A DNA stretch of 64,000 nucleotides from Heloderma charlesbogerti (GCA_026122225.1 JANEZZ010001873.1:1364001-1428000); one strand, 5' to 3'; positions 31,213 through 43,214 are shown, counted from the first letter of the stretch. The notes: generated by a model from the letters alone, not told the origin. Numbers and translations are program-made.

Positions 31213-33590
31213 ATTTTCAAAGTGTTATAGAATCATAGAATAGTAGGTTTGAAAGGGACCTATAAGACCATCGAGTTCAACCCCCTGCTCAATGCAGGAA
31301 TCCAAGTCAAAGCATCCCTGATAGATGGCTGTCTAGCTTCATCTTGAATGCCTCCAGTGTGGGAGAGCCCACTGCCTTCTAGGCAATTGGTTCCATGGTT
31401 ATATTGCTCTACCAGTCAGGAAGTTTCTCCTCATGTTCAGCTAGAATCTGGCTTCCTGTAACTTGAGCCTATTATTCCATGTCCTGCACTCTGGGGTGAT
31501 CAAGAAGAGATCCTGGCCTTCTTCTCTGTGACAGCATTTCAAGTACTTGAAGAGCACTATCATATCTCCCCTCAGTCTTCTCTTCTCAAGGCGAAACATG
31601 CCCAGTTCTTTCACTTTCTCCTCATAGGGCTTTGTTTCCAGTCCCCTGATCATCTTCATTGCCCTTCTCTGAACCTTTTCCATTTTGTCTGCATCCGTCT
31701 TAAAGAGTGGTGCCTAGAACTGGACATAGTACTCGAGATGAGGCCTAACCAGGGCTGAGTAGAGGGGAGCTAGTACTTCACATGATTTGGAATCTATACT
31801 TCTATTAATGCAGCCCCAAAATAGCATTTGTCTTTTTTGCAGCCACATCACATTTTTGGCTCATATTCAGCTTATGATCTACAACCATTCCAAGATCCTT
31901 CTCGCCTTGTTGAGCCAAGTATCGCCCATCTTGTAACTGTGCATTTGGTTTCTTTTTCCTAGGTGCAGAACTTGGCATTTATCCCTATTAAATTTCTTTC
32001 TGTTGTTTTCTGCCCAGCTCTCCAGTCTATCAAGAACACTTGAATTTTGTTTCTGTCTTCCAAAGTATTAGCTATCCCACCCAATTTTGTGTCATCTGCA
32101 AATCTGATCAGCATTCCCTGCACCTCCTCCTCCCAGTCATTAATAAAAATGTTGAAGACTGAGCCCTGTGGTAGCCTATTCATTGCCTCTCCCCAGTTTG
32201 AGAAGATCCCATTGATAAGCGCTCTTTGAGTCCGATTCTGTAGCCAACTGTGGATCCACCGGATTGTTGTTTCATCTAGCCAACTTTTAGCTAGTTTGCT
32301 AATCAGGATATCACTGGGCATTTTGTTGAAAACTTTGCTGAAGTTGAGGTATATTATGTCCACAGCATTCCCACAGTCCACAAGGAGGTTACTTGATCAA
32401 AACATGAGATCAGATGAGATCAAATTAGTCTGGCAGGATTTGTTCTTGACAAATCCATATTGGCATCTAGTAATCACTGCATTGTTTTCAAGCTGCTTAT
32501 ATACTGATTGCTTTATAATCTGTTCCAGAATTTTTCCAGGGATGTCAGACTAAATAGTTCCCAGGTTCCTCCTTTTGCCCTTTTTGATGATAGGGACAAC
32601 ATTAGCCCTCCTCCAGTCATCTGGCACTTCACCCATCCTCCATGATTTCTCAAAGATAATAGATGGTGGCTCTGAGAGTTCTTCTACCACTTCCTTTATT
32701 ACTCTAGGATGCAGTTCATCTGACCCTGGAGATTTGAACTCATTCAACATAATTAGGTGTTCCTTGACCATATGCCTATCGATCTCAAGCTGCAATCCTG
32801 CCCCTTCTGCCTGTACTTTGCCTTTGCCAGGGGGCTCATAGACCCTCTTTTGGAAGAAGACTGAGCCAAAGTAGGAATGGAGCACTTCTGCCTTTTCTTT
32901 GTCATCTGTTATCATTTTGCCATCCTCATTGAGTAGTTGAACCACCATTTCTTCTCTCTGTCTTTTACTATGCACATATCTGAATAAAGCTTTTTTGTTG
33001 CTTTTAGCATCCCTTGCTAACCTCAGCTTGTTCTCAGCTTTAGCCTTCCTGACGCCATCCCTGCATTTCTGTGCTACCTGCCCGCACTCTTCCTCTGTTG
33101 CTTGACATTCCTTCAACTTCCTGTATGTGCCCTTTGTTGTTTTCAGGTCATCTCTAAGTTTTTTGTGAAGCCACACTGGCTTCTTCTGTTGTGCTCCACC
33201 TTTTTTTGGTTGGAATTGTTTGTAAGTGTGCCTTTAGAATTTCCTTTTTGAAAAGCTCCCACCCATCTTGGACTTCTTTTCTCATTTGAGTCACTTGCCA
33301 TGGGACCTTACTGATCATTGTTCTGAGTTTATTAAAATTGGCTTTCCTAAAATCCAGGGTACAGGTTTGGCTACACTCAGCTTTTGCCTCCTTTAGAACC
33401 AAGAACTCAAGTATAACATGGTCACTTTGCCCCAGAGTTTCTGTAACTGCTACTTTATCCACTAAGTCATCTCTGTTGGTTAGGATCAAGTCAAGGATAA
33501 CCGATCCTCTAGTTTCATCCTCTGCTTTCTGTAGGTTGCTAATCAAACTCAGGGGGAAAATCATCTGTGAAATCAGTCATTATTAAAGGT
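31213..33590 (-). mobile_element. CR1 LINE, endonuclease end through 3' UTR (dead)
   Basis: The longest retroelement in the window. On the minus strand it reads, in order: LDLILTNRDDLV and GQSDHVILEF (end of the endonuclease) near 33490-33410, KGTYRKLKECQ and LLNEDGKMITDD, FKSPGSDELHPRVIKE and IKKGKRRN, then a second frame with DIIYLNFSKVF and the catalytic IRFADDTK near 32090, and finally QRRAMKMIRGLE with the 3' UTR. The end at 31213 has AGAATCATAGAATAG, the CR1 terminus. At least four frames are needed, and the first half of ORF2 is missing. Confidence 0.95.
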
Positions 33591-33599
33591 GATCCCCCC

Positions 33600-33970
33600 T
33601 AGAACAGGAATAAGGTAAATAATAGGAATTAATGGGTAGAACACTACTGTTCTTTGTGCGAATCAGAAAAAATGAAATGCAGATGGAGATGTAGGGAGGG
33701 ATTACTGCTCCTTGAAGTAGAAATGTAAATAATAAAACCAAATCTGCATTTGCTTTCTATGTGAAAACTCAGGCATTCGTGTCCCCACTGCAGTCCTTTT
33801 TGAAACTCAGATTCTTATGAGAAATATTTAGGCCTTGGGTACTGGAAACACTGCCAAAGCCTTCCTGTTCTATATCCCATGTGCATAATATATTCATAGA
33901 CCTCTACGATATTCACCAACTGAATCTTGCACTGCACAGCCCCAGATGGTTTCTGCAGTTGAGTTATGCA
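33600..33970. other. Unassigned sequence
   Basis: Lies between two CR1-derived blocks; no motif recognised. Confidence 0.4.
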
Positions 33971-33971
33971 G

Positions 33972-34112
33972 ACTTAAGAACATATGACAAGCCCTGCTGG
34001 ATCAGATCAAGTCCTACCGTGTCCAGCATGCTGTTTCTCACAGTGTTGCCAGGATATGCCCATAGGAAGTCCACAAAACAGGACATGTTGTTTCCCAGCA
34101 ACTGGTATTAGA
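33972..34112 (-). mobile_element. CR1 3' UTR fragment, inverted
   Basis: AGACTTAAGAACATATGACAAG, CCTGCTGGATCAGATCAAG and CCAGCATGCTGTTTCTCACAG match the inverted CR1 UTR at 27204. Confidence 0.8.
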
Positions 34113-34149
34113 AGACATGTTAACAACTTAGCTTAAACTAAGGGTTTCA

Positions 34150-34392
34150 TGGCTGCAAATAGCGTCTGCTATGCCATTTGTGTCTGTGGTTTTTCACGCG
34201 ATAGGCTAGCTTATCCCTGGTGATCTGGAGCCAGCCGGTAGGTCTGCGGAGTTGCCGCAGGCAGGATCCGGATGAGGGGGAATTCCGGAGGGAGGCAGAG
34301 GTAAGTGCTCCATTCTGACACAGACTCTGGAGGCCGGATTCCTTTGAATCTGGCCTCATTGGGGTCCGTTGTGGAATTCTCTGCCATCCCTA
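34150..34392 (-). mobile_element. hAT-type MITE fragment
   Basis: The right end GAATTCTCTGCCATCCCTA is the reverse complement of the terminus TAGGGATGNCAGAGA shared by the elements at 54286 and 57068. The interior GAGCCAGCCGG and GGCAGGATCCGG recalls the 57.7-kb interior. The other terminus is not found, so it is truncated. It abuts an L2 copy. Confidence 0.7.
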
Positions 34393-34396
34393 TGTA

Positions 34397-35140
34397 GGCA
34401 GTCCTTCAAGTAACTTGGTCCCAAACCATTTAAGGCTTTAAAGGTCAAAACTGGCACTTTGAATCAGGTGCAGAAACACCCTGGTAACAGCACAGCTAGC
34501 ACAGTAGAGGCGTTATGTGATCGAATCGCCTCATCCCCACCAATACCCGGGCAACCGCATTCTGCACAAGCTGGAGTTTCTGAACCATCTTCAAAGGCAG
34601 CCCCACGCATTACAGTAGTCCAGCCTGGACGTCACTAGTGCATAGACAACTGAGGAAAGGTCCATCTTCTCCAGATAGGGCTGCAGTTGGTGTACCAGCC
34701 TAAGCTGGTAAAAAGCATTCCCGGACACCACAGCCACCTGGGCTTCCCCGTTACCTCAGTCAGTGTCCAGGAAGACTCCCAGACTGTGGACTTGGTCTTT
34801 CAGGGGGAGTGCAATTCCATCTAAGACCAGTTGTAAACCTCCATCCGAAGTAGTTGGTTTCCCAACCCACAGTACCTCCGCCTTGTCTGGATTAAGTTTC
34901 AGCTTCTTCACCCTCATCCATCCCAAAACAGCCTCCAGACACTGGTTCCAGAGTTCCACAGCCTCCCTGGGATGTGCAGATGGAAACGAGAGGTAGAGCT
35001 GAGTATCATCTGCATACTGATGACATTTCAGCCCAACGCTCCTGATGACTTCCCCCAGCAGTTTCATATAGATGTTAAAAAGCAAGGGGGACAAGATAGA
35101 GCCTTGCGGCACCCCACAGGCTAATGTGACCCAAATGCTG
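34397..35140 (-). mobile_element. L2 LINE with intact-looking RT core segment, inverted
   Basis: A 118-codon minus frame (35112-34756) reads [15 protein letters not shown], then the catalytic [26 protein letters not shown] and [14 protein letters not shown], the canonical order of RT motifs B to E. Downstream (34750-34397) the frame breaks but L2 wording continues: GCAGCCCCACGCATTACAG and CATTTAAGGCTTTAAAGG. Both ends are truncated. Confidence 0.93.
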
Positions 35141-35289
35141 CATCTCTACTCTTGAAGGCAATTATAGGTGTAGTAGTGATAGTAGCAGTAGTGGCAAAAT
35201 GGAATCTCCAAACATTTAGGAATTACGGATGTAAGAGTGGCTACTGGCCACAGTTCTCATACCACTTGCATAGTCCCTTTTGAAATGAG

Positions 35290-35515
35290 GGCTACTACCC
35301 CTTGAGTGAGCAGTGGCATGCACTCAAGGGTGATGAAAATACACTTGATGGTAGTTTTTTGATTGTAAAAATCAAAATAAGATGCCTCGATGTGCTATTA
35401 ATTGCTTTGGTTTTATGTTTTAATTATAATATTGTCTTTCATTGTTGTTAGCTGTTTTGAACATCAATTGTACTGTAAAGATGGGATATACATTTGATTA
35501 ATTAATGCCTAGTTC
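35290..35515 (+). mobile_element. L2-type LINE 3' tail
   Basis: A T-rich UTR ends TTGTTAGCTGTTTTGAAC...GATGGGATATACATTTG with an ATTAATT tail, like the tail at 13.7 kb. Confidence 0.65.
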
Positions 35516-35639
35516 CATGCTGAAGCTTGTGCACGAAGAGACAAGAAATTCAAGAAAGTCTCTAAAATCAATAGTCTGCTTAAATACCTGCCCATTTGTA
35601 GGCTTGATTTTGTTGCTTTAATATGGGGGTGGGAGAATT

Positions 35640-35855
35640 GTGGCACAAAGGCTGCATGCAGACTTCAGCCTGGTTTTATGGGTCCTTGGCCAAGTTTCAA
35701 ACTTCACCCAGTTTGCAAACTCTGCCCACTTCTGGCTCTAGCTCTGCCCATTTTGAACTCTGGGCCTGCCCACTGCTGCAATGTGAACCCCCAACAAGTA
35801 TTCGACCAAAGTAGTGGGAATCTGAATGGAAAAAAGTTTCCCCACCCCTGCTTTA
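35640..35855 (+). repeat. Interspersed repeat, family shared with 53.8 kb
   Basis: CTCTGCCCACTTCTGGCTC, GGGCCTGCCCACTGCTGC and AATGTGAACCCC lead to GTTTCCCCACCCCTGC. The ending and the 'GGCC..GCTCACCACTACAATGTAGCCCC' relative at 53.97 kb show a shared family. Confidence 0.55.
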
Positions 35856-36064
35856 AAAGCTAAGTTCAGGCATGAGGCTTATGAAGTACCAAAGTTCAGC
35901 AGCACTTTTGGTGGTGGTTTGCTAGAGGGCTGCCATTTTCTGCTGCTGAATCATTCTGCAGGCAGTGTTACCTAGGGGCTGTAGGCCATGCAAACTCCCC
36001 CGCCCTTTACAAAAGCTAAATCCCATCTTCACATGGTAGAAGGTTATCTCCCTCCAGTTCTAGG

Positions 36065-36235
36065 ATCCTGGTCCATTCCATTAGGGAAAAAATCCCAAAG
36101 GCACACTAGAGTAATACCTTTATTAGGACTAAGTAAAATATTACAAAATAGTGGGCAAACTTTTCAGTACTTCAGAACTCTTCTTCAGGCTGCATGTTAA
36201 GCAATACAACAAAAACACACATGGGGCTGCATTGA
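36065..36235. repeat. Interspersed repeat (AAAGGCACACTAGAGTAATACC)
   Basis: AATACCTTTATTAGGACTAAG, AAATATTACAAAATAGTGGGC and AGAACTCTTCTTCAGGCTGC form a phrase typical of a dispersed sauropsid repeat. No superfamily can be assigned. Confidence 0.5.
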
Positions 36236-36799
36236 CAACGCCATGGTGTCCAAAAGGCCTTTAGTACAGTACATAGATTCATGAATAGCCGTTAGGCACT
36301 GTAAACAGTCGACAGTCTTGTCAGTACTTGTGAAATGTGTGTGGGATGGCTAGCAATAATAGACGCTCATCCCTCTTCAAGATCTACTGCAAGGTTATTA
36401 TAAACTTTAAACAACTGTAATCTTTCTTCACACATGGGACAGATGGTCTGTGCTAAAGACTGGCCTTGCCTATTTTTCCATGCAGAATGTCAGCCAAAGG
36501 TTCTTGAAGAAAAACCATTTGGCTGCTTTTGATTAAAATGAAGTTTTTCAGCACAGGGGTAATTTGGATGTTTCAAAAGAATTTTGTGTGCACTCAGAAT
36601 CTTTTGAAATTGATTGTTTGGCAAAGCATTAAACACTAATGGGGGATGACTGCAGCAGTTTCTTTGTCCTTTAAGGAGAGACGGCTATTTTTGGATTTTC
36701 TATTGAAGGCACATGGTGGTTTTGATTGCTCAGGATGTTTAGAAAGCATTATATATGCATGTTCACTGCAAATGAAAGTTGACTAATTTATCCTGCACT

Positions 36800-37055
36800 G
36801 AATTTTAGTCCATGAACTAAAATATTTGCCTACTTTGGAAGTGATTTTTTTTAATGATAGATCTGACGCCATGTAGCTGCATTTTAATCTGTGCATCGAA
36901 TTACTGTTTATAGAACAAAGATACAGCAAGAATTAGCCTGATGCAGTAACTCCATTGACATTGGTCCAGCTTTGCTCTGATAAAGAGGCTGGGTTATGAA
37001 GGACTTCCATTCCATTAGTTTGCTCCGTTTGTGCCTTTGTACCCTGTTCAGTGTC
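36800..37055. other. Possible conserved non-coding sequence
   Basis: No repeat landmark and no open frame of note. Words such as TTTTAATGATAG, TTTTAATCTGTGC and TTGATATCTATC give it the look of unique regulatory-type DNA. Untested. Confidence 0.22.
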
Positions 37056-37479
37056 ATTGATATCTATCTAATGTGTCATGGAATAGGAACATTAGGGTTC
37101 TCAATGAGTTGGCACAGGATAATGTGACTATAGGTAGCATACACAAGAAAAGAGAGTCAGGCCAGTCTGGTAATGCAAATATAGTGGAACCCAGGGAGAA
37201 TTTACAGTAGGGCCAGTTTCATTTGTGCAGCATTGCTGCACCAATATTTTTACAGTACACAATGGCTGGTCTGGGGGCACATGGTAATGAATACAGCACA
37301 GTATCAACTGTGTTTATAATGTGCTCGAGCACCACACACAAATGCATAGTGTTGTAGCTGTGGGAGAAGTAGGAGGAGCTCAAAAGGTCACATGCTATCA
37401 TTTGTGTTTATAGCACAAGCTCGCACCTCAAGCCACAGTATAGTGCCACAATTGTGGGAGAAACAAGAGGCCATGCTGC

Positions 37480-37608
37480 TGTTTTATTTTGCTTTTTTGG
37501 AAGTCTGCTAGCTGCAGATGTACGTTTGTTGCTGTGCAGGAATGGAGATTTAAAAACAAAGTGTGTTATTCACTGCTGCACAGCTGTGTAGGTGTGGTGA
37601 GAAATAGT

Positions 37609-37649
<41 letters not shown>

Positions 37650-37765
37650 CAACTGCATGCACACCTTTGCAGCTGTGCAAGAATGGGGGCGTAAAAATAA
37701 AATATGTGTTTAGTCAGTGCTGCACAGCTAGGTATGTGCATGGTGGAAAATAGCCACAAAAAATA
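37480..37765 (+). repeat. Diverged direct repeat split by (AC)n
   Basis: Unit A (about 37526-37612: GCTGTGCAGGAATGGAG, GTGCTGCACAGCTG-like) and unit B (about 37670-37760: GCTGTGCAAGAATGGGG, AGTGCTGCACAGCTAGG) have the same word order and both end in AATAG(T/C)CACA. An AC microsatellite at 37614-37648 sits between. Earlier related words lie at 37335-37470. No coding function is seen. Confidence 0.65.
37614..37648. repeat. (AC)n microsatellite
   Basis: About 17 AC units with one interruption. Confidence 0.93.
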
Positions 37766-38744
37766 GCAGATTTCCTGCCCACAAATCCCATGAAAATCAG
37801 TGTGAGGAAAGAGCAGGGAAAGGAAGGCGCCAGAGAAAGAAGTGTAGATCTTACCATGGGAGGGGGGGATGTTGCAAAACAGGTTCTACAACTTTAGAGC
37901 CACTCCCAATGGTAAGAGGGATAATACCGCTAGATTGGAAAAGATTTTTAGCACATAGGAATTGCAAGCAGGAAAAGGTCATAAAAATAATCTGGGGAAA
38001 AATGAAATATTGAGAGAGAAATAGCGGCAGGACAATGGGTTGGGGAGTGCATCATATGGCCCATGTGTGAACCAAACATTACAATACTGAGATACAACGC
38101 TAGTGTAGATTGGCCCCGGGTTAAAAAAACAACATAATGCTATTATTAACAAATCAGTTGGGATCAAAATACAGAACTTAAAGGTGCTTTGAGGCCTTAC
38201 AGGCAGGAGTCCAATAACTGAGAAGCAAAGCCAATGGCCACAGAGGTCTTAAGAAAATCGAGAAGATGGCCCAAACCCCAGGCAACACAAACACCACAAT
38301 CCACACACCAGGAGCTCCTTCAGAGTTCTGACTGAAACCTGGAGCAGATTCACTGCCCCACTGACATCATAGCCAGCAGCTTCCACTGCCACACACAAAC
38401 CCCAGGACACACAAACACACAGCACATGTAAAATAATCCCCTTGCTCTCCTATCTAGATCCCTAGGACTCGCAACACCATCCCTCTCTAGACCCTCCCCC
38501 GGATGCTCACTACCACCCCCATTTTACCTCCCCCCTCCTTGGGTTGGCTAAGTATGCTTCAAAACAAAGCACTGGGCTGTAGCCACCCAACTTTTTTACT
38601 TTCTAAGAATGCCTTTGCCGCTCACATGGGGCTCAGAGGCATTCTTGGATGTAATGCTGGAAGCCTGTGCTTTGCTTTGCAGCATGCCAGCTGTCCAGTT
38701 CATTTTTTATTTCTTAAAAATGAAAATCTTAAAAAGTTAAAAAA

Positions 38745-38850
38745 TAAATCACTAGGGGCAGGAAGCCTGGTGGGTGCCAAGGCAGGTGTCCATAGTCACA
38801 GTGGTGCCTACAGGCACCATGTTGGACACCCCACTGTTAACCCAGTACAA
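38745..38850. repeat. Interspersed repeat with GGTGCC palindromes
   Basis: CACTAGGGGCAGGAAGCC, TGGTGGGTGCCAAGGC, and GGTGCCTACAGGCACCATG. The last is a near-perfect hairpin. The phrase looks like the end of a small dispersed element. Confidence 0.5.
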
Positions 38851-39051
38851 TTCCTGCTCCCTGGTCTTCTGGCCCAGGTTTAGCCTAGTCTAGCACTTCG
38901 CATTATTGGGGATATTCCCTTGTGTTATGAGAAACTGATTGGAATAATTGGGCTGGGGAAAATATGGTATAATTTGAGCATGTGTCACCCACTATTGTTC
39001 TGCCAGAATAGGAGGCATCCTGCCTTCCCCTCTGTTTCGACTTCACTTGAG

Positions 39052-39157
39052 AGAGAGGGAGGGAGGGAGGGAGGGAGGGAGGGAGGAAGTCATGTATCAT
39101 ACGGCCAGAAAATCTGTCCTTTCTAACATAGAATCATATCATTCTAAGTCTTGCCTT

Positions 39158-39190
<33 letters not shown>
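39052..39190. repeat. (GGGA)n and (TC)n microsatellites
   Basis: GGGA units run at about 39056-39087, and TC units at 39160-39189. Short frames through them are artefacts. Confidence 0.95.
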
Positions 39191-39193
<3 letters not shown>

Positions 39194-39339
39194 AAAGTAA
39201 AGAACTCAGTGTGTGTCTGTAATATATAGAGTGACATCTTTCTGTCTCTGTCAAACAGAAGAGGTGATGTACATTAAAGAAATTTAGTGTGCAGAGATGG
39301 AAAATAACAAATGTTTAGATGGCTAATAACAGCTGTTTT

Positions 39340-39700
39340 AAGCTGCAGGGTACTCAGCTCCTTAACTGATATCTTGGTAGGAATGTCATTACCTAAAGGC
39401 CATCCAAAATTTATTTTCTTATTATTTCATTTTTATTGGTGTCGATAAAAAATAATAAAGATGAACACTCCACAGCAAACGATTTTATTGCAGTAATAGT
39501 AGCTTTAAGAAAGAAAAAGTTGTGATTATATCAACTTGGGAATCTCTTAAGCTGTTTCTAATAAAAAGATATAATGAGAAACTGGAATGTTATATCCTTA
39601 TCTAAGAAAACGAATAGCCTTTAAACCACCCCCCCAAAGAAAACATGTCCCTTGCTACCAAAACGTCATTTGAAGAAGGAGGCATTTTCAGAAATAACAC
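39340..39700. other. Possible conserved non-coding sequence
   Basis: AT-rich and repeat-free, with ATTTTTATTGGTGTCGATAA and CGATTTTATTGCAGTAATAG. The TTTATTG/TTTATTGG words fit Hox/Cdx-like sites. No computation supports conservation. Confidence 0.25.
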
Positions 39701-39894
39701 TGTAAGGCGGTGTTTCCTAAATTTCTGATAGGCAAGGAACAGTCTTTTAAAAAGATCTATCAGCCTGTACTTGTACCACCCTGTCCCTGCTCTTGGGCTG
39801 GGCAGGGGAGAGGCTCATCTTGTTTTCTTGCCATTAGGGGAAGTACATCAAGTTGTGCCACAGGATAGGACCTCCTATGTGGTGGCATCCTGAC

Positions 39895-40165
39895 TTTGGA
39901 ATGCTCTTCTGTAAGAGGTATGCCTGACACCAACTTTATTGACAATTTGATGCCAGGATATGACCCATCTGTTTACCCAGGCATTTATAAGTGGTTAGTT
40001 GCTGCTGCAATAGATCTTGTTGCTGATTGTTTTATTGGTTTTTATTATAAGCCTATTTATTGTATTTTATTGCTGCTTTATTTTTATTTTTTTAACATTG
40101 CTATTACGCACCTTGGGATTTTATGAAGGGCAGGATATAAATAGATTGAAATAAATCAATGAAAT
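39895..40165 (+). mobile_element. L2-type LINE 3' end
   Basis: TTGGAATGCTCTTCTGTAAGAG (decayed W-N-x-L region), GCAGTTGCT-like and a long T-rich UTR lead to CACCTTGGGATTTTATG, GGGCAGGATATAAATAG and an AATAAAT tail. Confidence 0.75.
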
Positions 40166-40254
40166 AAATTTCACTCATAGACCTAAAAAGGACTCCTTGT
40201 TGTAAGTGTGTAAGATTAGGAATTACTCATCGCCAGACAAACCCGACACTCTAG

Positions 40255-40390
40255 GTTGGATGCAATCAAGTTAGCTGCACTAAATGTCCCATTGAAATCA
40301 AGGTGAAAAGTTAGTCCTGATAAACTTAAGTCTCACTGATTTCAAAAGGATCTAAGTGTGACTTACTTGCTCTGCATTCAACCCTCTGTG
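40255..40390. repeat. Small TIR repeat (GGTTGGATGCAATC ends)
   Basis: AGGTTGGATGCAATCAAG at the left and TTGCTCTGCATTCAACCC at the right are inverted; TCCCATTGAAATCAAGG and TCTCACTGATTTCAAAAGG pair inside. This is a foldback-type element related in wording to the 3062 family. Confidence 0.6.
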
Positions 40391-40559
40391 TCACTGCTCT
40401 GGGATAGTCTTCTGACTGGAAGGGAGGCAAGTCCAGAGGTAGATATTTTATGTATTTCATGTCATTTATAGACTGCTTTTCTACATGTATCTATTCAAAG
40501 TGGCAAACTAATCAAAACCCAGATATTGTTACAACAAATTAATTAAAACTAGTGATACT

Positions 40560-42165
40560 ATTTAACTTCATAATGAGCTGACGCTCATTGGTTGAAACTT
40601 GTCCATTCGTAATGCTCACTTTTGTAGCGGGTCTGGATCAATGTATTCACTATTATATTTGGAATTGACTCTGAGCTTTGGTGCCTGCACAGTCTGCATC
40701 TTAACAATGCAATTTCTGCACATGTGCTGAGTTGGTTTAACCCTTGAATGATCCAGTGTATCCACCACTGCTTCCCTCTTCACCATTGCCGGAGGAGGAC
40801 TCTGCAGGTCCATCTTCTTTCCTCCATATACCAGTGACTGGCGAGTCAACATCATATGACGCTATCACGCGGGCAAGCCACCAATCAGGAAGGAGGCACA
40901 TAATGCGGTGGTGCATGACATCCTGTCGCACTATGTGATTCCAAACTACGGCTTCCAAGATGCACTTTGATATTGCACATGTTGAAAATTTTGTATACAC
41001 AGAATGAGATCCTATATTTCTTTCACATAAAAGAAAGAAAGAAAGAAAGTAAGAAAGGCAATAGAAAATAAAACAGTGGGAAACCATTTAAAATTTGGTG
41101 GTCCCTTTTAAAAATAGCATGAGCAACTGTGAGAGGAATTGGTGACACACCTGGAAGTGATGTCCCAGGCACCACTGAACAAATGTCTGTGACACTAGCA
41201 CGACCTCCATCTTCAGTGTCCATAGGAAAGCATGTATGTTGCACTTGTTGAACATAAAGGGCTGTTTCACAGCAATTGCAGTAAAATATGAGCAAATAGC
41301 TAGAGGAGTGTTTGCTGGAGTGATGCCACCTGGACAAATGGTTGACAGCTGAACGGTCCACCTGGTAAAATGTTATGTGCCAGGGACCTATGCGCACAGA
41401 AACATGTTTCCACATGCACGTCTCTAACTGGATTAGGAATATTGTGGGCAACAGATGCTGCCCATGCAGCTCCCCCTCCTCCAGTCCAGTTGCTGGAGCT
41501 GCACCTGTGGCATAGTAGAAAACTGGGGATAGTGCATATCAGATATTTGCAAAGTGGAGTAGGGGACAGGACTTAGTCTCTTCCCCCGCTGCTCTTGGCA
41601 AAACAACGGATGGGTGTAAATGCTTCCCCCCCCCCCAATTAGAGCTGCATTAACAATACAAATATATGAAAGTATCTCTTTTGAGATGTTTCTAGTGATC
41701 AGGGTGTCTTGGATTAGTCCTCTGTCAATAGAAAAATTGACTGAACGAATATGGCATCAGGGTCAAATGTACCCCAAGAAAGCCATACGAATAAAACACC
41801 TCGTGAAAGTTATGAAGCATGACACTATTTGCAAGAAAATGAAATCATGCCTTTATTGAGACCTCTCATTCTCCAGCAAAACAACAGAGTTGCATATTAG
41901 TCATTGGGGTCAATAATCCACTCTGTTGTAAAGCACAAATGGTGTGTGGGGCCTAACTGATCTCACAGTTTTTTGTTGCTGCTGTTTTCTGTCTTTGCAT
42001 CAACAACAGAGATGACACCAGCCAATTCCCCTGGGGTCAGCAGGCCCTACCAGTTCTGACGCTACCTCTGTCAACATCCCAGATAAGCTGACTATGTCCC
42101 TAGATACAATCCAAGATTCAACCGTAGACCCAGTCTACTAGGAAGAATCATCTTTTGGGATGTTC
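40560..42165. other. Unassigned sequence
   Basis: Minus frames of 79-142 codons (41451-40616) and a plus frame at 41620-41859 are not recognised. A GATCAGGGTGTCTTG word at 41698 recurs as AATCAGGGTGTCTTG at 44348, hinting at a shared repeat on both sides of the piggyBac remnant. An AAAG run lies at 41031-41049. Confidence 0.4.
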
Positions 42166-42169
42166 ACAC

Positions 42170-42440
42170 CATCATGGATTGTTCAGTTTCCAAACAGTAT
42201 AGGTATTTAAGCAGGCAATGTCCACTATATTTTTTTTTATAGTGGACATAATAATTCTGTTTAATTTTTAAATATGTTGTGTTTTTAGATCTTTACATTG
42301 CTGCTGGCTTTACTCCAGTTTTTACTTTGGCTTTATTTTATTTCAAACTTTTAAAGGTTTTATTATGTTTGATCATAATTTGTGTGAACCACCCAGAGAG
42401 TTTTGCCTATTGGGTGGTATAGAAATGTAATAAAAAAAAA
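42170..42440 (+). mobile_element. L2-type LINE 3' end
   Basis: A T-rich UTR ends AACCACCCAGAGAGTTTTGCC, then TTGGGTGGTATAGAAATG and poly-A. The 5' part contains a perfect 12-bp hairpin (ATGTCCACTATA, arms at 42218-42229 and 42238-42249). Confidence 0.82.
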
Positions 42441-42562
42441 AAAAGGAAAACCACAATCAACTTGACTGGCTGCTGTTTATTTTTAAATTTATTGTATGCC
42501 ACTCAGAGAACTCTTCGTTGCTGTGGGGTGGCATACAAGCATTAATAATAATAAATAAATAA

Positions 42563-42982
42563 GGGATCAATCCTATCAGGATATCCAGTGCAGGGAAGGT
42601 GAAGCATGGAGGGCATCTTCTCCTCTGCACTCCAGCTGCCCTGCACTCATGGCTGGATGGCCGATTTCGGCTGTCTAGCTGCAGGATTTGGAGTGTGGGG
42701 TGGAGACTGCATGATGCATAGGAAGTGTCAAACTGGCACTTCTGCACTCCCTGCCCCTCCCCACCCCTGGGAACACCCCCTTTTGCCCCACTCTGCATTG
42801 CTCATTTGAGTGTGGAGCCCAAGGATGATCCGTGCTGCTTATGAGGTGGTGGGGAAGGGGGCGAGGAGGCAGTTTCCTGGGAACTGACCTCAGAGCGTGG
42901 GCTGGGCTTCGAGGTCAAATCCTGGAAACTGAACAATCCTATGGCTGTCTAGCCGCTGTCTAGAGGCCATAGGATTGCACCC
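42563..42982. mobile_element. TIR DNA transposon, third copy
   Basis: GGGATCAATCCTATCAGG at the left and GGCCATAGGATTGCACCC at the right match the family at 4573 and 7511, here in reversed orientation (AGCCGCTGTCTAGAGGCC near the right end). Flanks TAA and TAT suit a decayed TWA target. The interior is GC-rich, and the frames of 67 and 113 codons in it are not transposase. Confidence 0.75.
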
Positions 42983-43214
42983 TATGGAAGTGTATGTGGA
43001 GGCCATCCAGTCACAGGTGTCTACACCACCTTTAGTCTAATAGTAATAATGATCATGGGCTTGGATTTGTTGTCTCAGATTGCTACATCTTTATGCATTG
43101 AATAAAGGAGAATCACTGTCATTTCTTTGGTACATAGACAACAAATGCCAAATCTTTTCAAAAACCAAAAATACTGCTGTTCACCAGTCTGGATTTGTTG
43201 GCAAGGAATGCTGG

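Noticed and set aside
31441..33564. Minus frames of up to 208 codons as host exons
   Set aside because: All belong to one decayed CR1 ORF2, with FADD and GQSDH motifs in family order.
40616..41451. Minus frames as piggyBac C-terminal cysteine-rich domain
   Set aside because: Cysteines are present (CNCCE), but spacing and neighbouring residues do not fit the family.
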